Translations under genes and position numbers: made by a program
Part shown: one piece after another, positions 61,220-64,000 of the stretch
Layout of the letters: the number at the start of each line of letters is the position of its first letter
How positions within the stretch are numbered: the first letter of the stretch is position 1
Notes under the pieces: generated by a model
Databases searched by the model: none
What the model saw: only the letters and a program-made list of their open reading frames with translations
What the model was told of the DNA's origin: nothing
IMG/VR virus record: IMGVR_UViG_3300035034_000779
Location: 1 to 64,000 of that record
Direction: 5' to 3' (one strand)
Length of the DNA: 64,000 nucleotides
Source of the DNA: a virus

Positions 61220-61461
61220 TAGTAGACCGAGAAGATTTAACAGATACCGAAACACAAGATCAACTTATTCAAGCATATCTTGAATATTTTGATCTTATAG
61301 AACAATATCGACGTCGTAGATCTTATCGTACCGCTATACGGGCAAGGAAATCACTAGCATACGTGATAAAACTTTGTCGCAAGCGCAGAAAGGAAATTTC
61401 AGCGGATCATGCCGTCGAAGTCGAAAACAAAAGGGAGCTCGTTCGAAAGAGAAATAAGTAA
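61216..61461 (+). CDS. small basic protein
   Basis: 81 aa, very rich in Arg and Lys (YRRRRSYRTAIRARKS, LCRKRRKEIS), ending KRELVRKRNK. ATG 61216 overlaps the gp46 stop (ATGA). The basic helix-forming sequence suggests nucleic acid binding. Small proteins at this locus are usual in marine T4-like phages, and no function is known to me. Its last 53 nt overlap the start of the nuclease-like gene in another frame. Confidence 0.68.
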   Translation: MIVDREDLTDTETQDQLIQAYLEYFDLIEQYRRRRSYRTAIRARKSLAYVIKLCRKRRKEISADHAVEVENKRELVRKRNK

Positions 61462-61939
61462 TTTTCTCACTGAGCTGTATGAAGAATCATTTATTAGAGT
61501 TAAAGACTCTGGAGCATTTACTGGTGGGAAAAATACCTTTCGCAAGGATACACTAAGTGAAGGACAAATAAGAGCAGCAAAAGGCGACATAGTTCCGCCG
61601 GATAGCTGGAAACATTTCAATTGTGAATGTAAGTCTTATAAAGAATTTCCTTTTCATCAAATGTTTACAGACGGTCCAGTTCCGCTGCTTGAAACCTGGA
61701 TTGAACAAACACTAGAAGCAGCAGACGATGGCGATTTTAGTATCATTTTTATGAAATTTAATCGCAAAGGCATATACACAGCATATGAACTACCACAAGG
61801 CAATCATTTTAAAACAATTAGGCATTTAGATTATACAGACAAAACAGGCAAAACATGGAGATTTACAGGCTTTAATGATTTTTTTGGGCTTAATTCAGAG
61901 GCATTTAAAACAATATCAACAGGCACACCTAAACAATAA
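61409..61939 (+). CDS. PD-(D/E)XK nuclease-like protein
   Basis: 176 aa. GSSFEREISNFL (Glu of the first helix), KGDIVPP (Asp) and CECKSYKEF (ExK) give the order E-x-GD-x-ECK of PD-(D/E)XK nucleases, similar to Holliday-junction resolvase-like or RecB-like phage enzymes. It may cut branched DNA in the recombination pathway of gp46/gp47, next to which it lies. AAGGAAA 12 nt or so before ATG 61409 is a possible ribosome binding site. Without a structural comparison the exact enzyme type remains open. Confidence 0.68.
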   Translation: MPSKSKTKGSSFEREISNFLTELYEESFIRVKDSGAFTGGKNTFRKDTLSEGQIRAAKGDIVPPDSWKHFNCECKSYKEFPFHQMFTDGPVPLLETWIEQTLEAADDGDFSIIFMKFNRKGIYTAYELPQGNHFKTIRHLDYTDKTGKTWRFTGFNDFFGLNSEAFKTISTGTPKQ

Positions 61940-61944
61940 ATCAA

Positions 61945-62275
61945 GGCAGTAAAGGCGTTTGGGCAATTAAGGCTTTAAAATACGAACCCTATTGGTGAAA
62001 GCCCTCCTTGAGGTTATGGTTAGTCCATTGCCGGATACTGGAGTTGTTCGAAGGATAAAGCTAACTTAAGGCTCAAACGACGTAGGCGCTGCGAAACAGA
62101 TGCAACCTACACGGTAAGTAATTTGGATTGGTACGGATATTACTGCCGCCCGTTGACACGCGAAGCTAGAGTAGGGAGTACAGGTCAACCGCTTCCACTG
62201 CAAAAGGCAACTTGCAAATCTCTTTTACCAAGAATGGTGTACGACTCACAGAAAAGATTCGAAGCGCTTTTTTTT
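61945..62275 (+). ncRNA. candidate structured non-coding RNA
   Basis: No credible gene lies in 61940-62535. On the plus strand the region tiles into helices: GGCTTT/AAAGCC (61971-61976/61998-62003), CCTC/GAGG (62003-62013), GTAGG/CCTAC with inner TGC/GCA (62082-62110), a 10-bp stem with one bulge (62112-62122/62139-62148), GTTGAC/GTCAAC (62152-62157/62184-62189), and CGCTTC/GAAGCG (62190-62195/62261-62266) enclosing an 8-bp stem with a 2-nt bulge (62217-62226/62252-62259). Eight T follow at 62268-62275, a plausible 3' end. It is more GC-rich than its surroundings. I found no tmRNA, RNase P, group I/II intron or tRNA signature. GOLLD or ROOL classes remain to be tested. Confidence 0.5.
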
Positions 62276-62301
62276 ATACTTCGCCCGTAAGGGCGAAGTA
62301 T
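62276..62301 (+). other. perfect 11-bp hairpin with GUAA loop
   Basis: ATACTTCGCCC and GGGCGAAGTAT pair without mismatch around GTAA, a GNRA tetraloop typical of stable RNA. It directly follows the T8 run at the end of the candidate RNA. It is not a terminator on either strand because no U-run follows it. It may be the first helix of a second domain or a protecting stem if transcription reads on. Confidence 0.55.
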
Positions 62302-62331
62302 GACCGGATCTACAGAAATCATCTCGCGCTA

Positions 62332-62428
62332 ACAGTTAATCACATAAGAGAGATTAATAAAGCTAATTACTTAAGAGAAATTAGTGTGCGAGCGCAAGCG
62401 AAGCACTGGCGCGTGCGCCACTAACTGT
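62332..62428 (+). other. second structured domain in the gene-free region
   Basis: ACAGTTA at 62332-62338 pairs with TAACTGT at 62422-62428 and closes a region that holds CTAATT/AATTAG (62363-62368/62379-62384), GTGC/GCAC around 62385-62405 and TGGCGC/GCGCCA (62407-62420). An alternative, TTAGTG/CACTAA (62381-62386/62419-62424), competes with two of these. This could be a switch or a multi-branch junction. The function is unknown. Confidence 0.4.
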
Positions 62429-62502
62429 ATATCATTATGTTGCACACAACTCTAGAAAGAATTAAAATATCTGATTGTAATACTTCTTTGTAAGTTCTAT
62501 AT

Positions 62503-62510
62503 GATAAATA
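62503..62510 (+). promoter_or_regulatory. late-promoter-like octamer GATAAATA
   Basis: GATAAATA on the plus strand, 33-26 nt before ATG 62536, with CGGAGA as ribosome binding site. It is identical to the minus-strand element at 26923 and separates the following gene from the early or middle genes upstream. Confidence 0.5.
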
Positions 62511-62535
62511 AAAGCAACTTACGGAGACCCTATCT

Positions 62536-63339
62536 ATGAAGATATATGAAGTTACTGCGTTGCCTGTTCGCAAGAAAACAAACGAAGGACCTCTTAGAGG
62601 CATTGCTGCTAAGATGGGAAGTGATACTGCTGCTACTGGGATAGCTATTGACAAAGACGTCAATGGAATGCTCAAGCAATTTAAGGCTTTCTATAAAAAC
62701 ACTAACCAAGGACAACCAACTGTTGATCTTGTAGCTAAATTTTTAGGTAAGGCAGGTTTTCCAGTTAAGTCTCCTCAAGATGTTATGAAGTATCTTAAAG
62801 CAGCTGGTTCAAGAACAACCGGTGCTAAAATAAAGCGTGGACTTAGCAAGATGATGCCAACAGGTGGTAAAAGTGTTGCAGCACCACGTGAAAATTATGT
62901 TAGAGAAGAATTAGTAAAGGGTCAATCTTATCAAGCTTCGGATGGTGAAACTTACAAATGGATGGGTCAACAATTTTTAAATGTTAAGACCAGGCGTGTA
63001 GCACAAAGAGCAGTTGCTCAAGAACTTAAATCTCAAAATGCCGGTCAACCAGCGGCACCAAGTGCTGCTCCTGCTCCGGGTGGTCAACCAGCGGCACCTG
63101 CAGCTAATCCTAAGAAGCGTGTATTATCGGGTGGTGAAGTTAAAAGTCTCTTTACATATCTAGCTAAGAAAGGATTTAGTAAAAACGGATCAAACGTTAC
63201 TAAGTCTAATTTTGGATTTTCTCCTGGACAGAAAGCAAGTTCTGGAAATGTAGCAACTGGTAGTCAAGGTGCTAACCTACAATCAGCACTTGACCAAGTT
63301 AAAGATGCAGGATATAGAGTAACTAAACCTTCAAGATAA
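62536..63339 (+). CDS. hypothetical basic phage protein with Ala/Pro-rich linker
   Basis: 267 aa, not recognised. Residues 1-125 are Lys- and Gly-rich with helices (MLKQFKAFYKNTNQGQ, VAKFLGKAGFPVKSPQD). Residues about 168-195 form a Gln-Pro-Ala linker with two AGQPAAP/GGQPAAP repeats. The C-terminus (VKSLFTYLAKKGFSKNGSNV, ALDQVKDAGYRVTKPSR) is again basic. No Cys and no membrane segment. The late-promoter-like box upstream suggests a virion or late protein, maybe DNA-associated. Proteins starting MKIYEV are seen in marine T4-like phages; their function is unknown to me. Confidence 0.72.
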   Translation: MKIYEVTALPVRKKTNEGPLRGIAAKMGSDTAATGIAIDKDVNGMLKQFKAFYKNTNQGQPTVDLVAKFLGKAGFPVKSPQDVMKYLKAAGSRTTGAKIKRGLSKMMPTGGKSVAAPRENYVREELVKGQSYQASDGETYKWMGQQFLNVKTRRVAQRAVAQELKSQNAGQPAAPSAAPAPGGQPAAPAANPKKRVLSGGEVKSLFTYLAKKGFSKNGSNVTKSNFGFSPGQKASSGNVATGSQGANLQSALDQVKDAGYRVTKPSR

Positions 63340-63349
63340 AATAAGAAAT

Positions 63350-63392
63350 AAAAAAGTGGACTGCTTAGAAAAAAGGCAGTCCACTTTTTTTT
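63350..63392. terminator. bidirectional intrinsic terminator
   Basis: A run of A at 63350-63355, the perfect 9-bp stem GTGGACTGC (63356-63364)/GCAGTCCAC (63376-63384) and eight T at 63385-63392. Flanking A and T runs allow termination in both directions. It stops the plus-strand gene ending at 63339, and the stop codon of the minus-strand gp26-like frameshift extension (63365-63367) lies in its loop. Confidence 0.9.
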
Positions 63393-63610
63393 GTGGTTTC
63401 GAAATTTTCTTCAACTATTTTCATAATTATTTGACGATCTGTTATATCCATAGCCCATGCTTCTTCCATAGAAACAGAACCCCTCATATACCAACATAAT
63501 TTATACAATTCATGTTTGAGTTGCTTGGACTGTTGTTCAAGGTTAGTAACCTCTTGTAAGATCCGGTCGACAGTCCAACTCAGGATCTTGATACGAAAAA
63601 ATTTGAAGCA
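63365..63610 (-). CDS. gp26: -1 frame extension of the gp26-like gene (frameshift product C-terminus)
   Basis: An open frame of about 81 codons with no upstream ATG; the first Met is 44 codons in. It is entered from the 63580-64000 gene by a -1 slip at 63595-63604. The peptide has ILQEVTNLEQQSKQL (helical), ELYKLCWYMRGSVSMEEAW and NFETTKKSGLPFF, a conserved-looking C-terminus of gp26-like or tail-chaperone proteins. The frame closes upstream at a TGA at 63611-63613, so the two frames overlap by only 28 nt, and the slip site lies within it. Without the shift this coding-like stretch would be unread. Confidence 0.7.
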   Translation of the reverse strand, partial: CFKFFRIKILSWTVDRILQEVTNLEQQSKQLKHELYKLCWYMRGSVSMEEAWAMDITDRQIIMKIVEENFETTKKSGLPFF

Positions 63611-64000
63611 TCAAACGATATAGGAACTTCAAATGTATCAGGAGCTCCTGCTGTTCTTTCTTCGTCAGATGTAGTTACTGTCAATGGTTTAATTGAAAAA
63701 TTTTCTTTTTGCTTTTCTAAATGATCAGTTACGGCTGTATAGAGCCCGCTATCCGCGTTTGAAATAAATTCAGATATAAAAGCAGTATCGCTTACAACTT
63801 CTCCATCAACTTCAATTTTGTATATACCTTGAGTAACCGCAGCTACCGTAAGATCAGTTAATTTAGCAAAACTTTGTTGAAATTTTACCAATTTATCCTC
63901 TTCGGTTAAATTATCATTGTTTACCATTGCAATGATACGTTGTTCTTCAAAGGTTTTCATTGCTTGTTTAGTAAATTCTTGGTAAGTTAACGGACGAATG
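63580..64000 (-). CDS. gp26: gp26-like baseplate hub protein/chaperone (partial at right edge)
   Basis: The frame runs in from beyond the right edge without a stop, so the ATG at 63960 is internal and the gene is incomplete. IRPLTYQEFTKQAMKTFEEQR, followed by FEVPISFDASNFF, fits the T4 gp26 family (T4_baseplate, PF12322). In T4 gp26 is a hub assembly protein of 208 aa. In frame 0 the protein would end soon after SNFF (VSRS stop), lacking the C-terminal part found in the -1 frame. A short and a long product are expected. Confidence 0.72.
   Translation of the reverse strand, partial: IRPLTYQEFTKQAMKTFEEQRIIAMVNNDNLTEEDKLVKFQQSFAKLTDLTVAAVTQGIYKIEVDGEVVSDTAFISEFISNADSGLYTAVTDHLEKQKENFSIKPLTVTTSDEERTAGAPDTFEVPISFDASNFFVSRS
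63595..63604 (-). other. slippery site for -1 ribosomal frameshift
   Basis: In frame 0 the minus strand reads TCA AAT TTT TTC. This contains two overlapping slippery heptamers, A AAT TTT and T TTT TTC, both of the X XXY YYZ form. It lies in the 28-nt window between the TGA of the -1 frame (63611-63613) and the TGA of frame 0 (63580-63582), exactly where a programmed shift must occur. A stimulatory hairpin downstream was not clearly seen. Confidence 0.72.

Noticed and set aside
62026-62090. Group I intron core
   Set aside because: CAAACGACGTAG resembles the R element, but the matching TAGTC-like S element comes before it instead of after it.
61997-62260. RNase P RNA or tmRNA
   Set aside because: GAAAG and ACAGAAAAG recall RNase P core pieces, but the P4 pairing and other core elements are missing. 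No tag frame, T-loop or CCA end for tmRNA.
62276-62301. The 11-bp hairpin as a transcription terminator
   Set aside because: The T-run precedes it on the plus strand and A follows on the minus strand. No U-run follows the stem in either direction.
62212-62424. A 70-codon plus-strand frame in the candidate RNA region
   Set aside because: It starts with a non-ATG codon, has no ribosome binding site, runs through strong RNA hairpins and has no recognisable protein pattern.

Overview
The window looks like part of the genome of a T4-like contractile-tailed phage of the marine type (relatives infect SAR11 and cyanobacteria). The evidence is an AT-rich, densely packed genome, a recognisable T4-type baseplate set (gp25, gp6, gp53, a gp48-like tube cap, a gp5-like hub/lysin, a gp26-like protein), a collar-domain tail fibre, the late sigma factor gp55 and the gp46/gp47 recombination nuclease. 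No host chromosomal genes, tRNAs, integrase, CRISPR array or insertion sequence were seen. The host cannot be fixed from the sequence.

Layout. (1) 1-24,485, minus strand: an accessory operon in which almost every gene overlaps the next by 1-16 nt. It holds 13 radical SAM enzymes plus a 64-aa miniature derivative, two fatty-acid-desaturase-like membrane proteins, two Fe(II)/2-oxoglutarate dioxygenases (one cut by the window edge), a methyltransferase-like protein, two SGNH-hydrolase-like proteins, four GT-A-like glycosyltransferases and a few unknowns. (2) 24,522-31,462, minus: virion and fibre genes, three of which share an N-terminal module. (3) 31,484-57,445, minus: the baseplate region, dominated by one 5,035-aa reading frame in the position of T4 gene 7. 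(4) 57,521-63,339, plus: gp55, gp47, gp46, a small basic protein, a PD-(D/E)XK-like nuclease, a roughly 600-nt gene-free stretch rich in RNA-like helices, and a protein of unknown function. (5) 63,365-64,000, minus: a gp26-like gene that appears to be completed by a -1 ribosomal frameshift. It meets the plus-strand genes at a bidirectional terminator.

How the parts fit. The late region probably reads from 57,445 leftwards through baseplate and fibres into the radical SAM operon, helped by recurrent late-promoter-like octamers (AATAAATA or GATAAATA). gp55, the factor expected to read them, sits just across a divergent promoter region, and gp55 and gp47 each have a good sigma70-type promoter. 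The accessory operon lies directly downstream of the fibre genes. I infer that it modifies a surface molecule (fibre, glycan or lipid), but the substrate is unknown.

Most notable are the radical SAM array, with a thrice-repeated two-gene unit inside it, the giant baseplate protein with a split FG-GAP-like repeat region, the candidate structured RNA at 61,945-62,430, and the frameshift site at 63,595-63,604.
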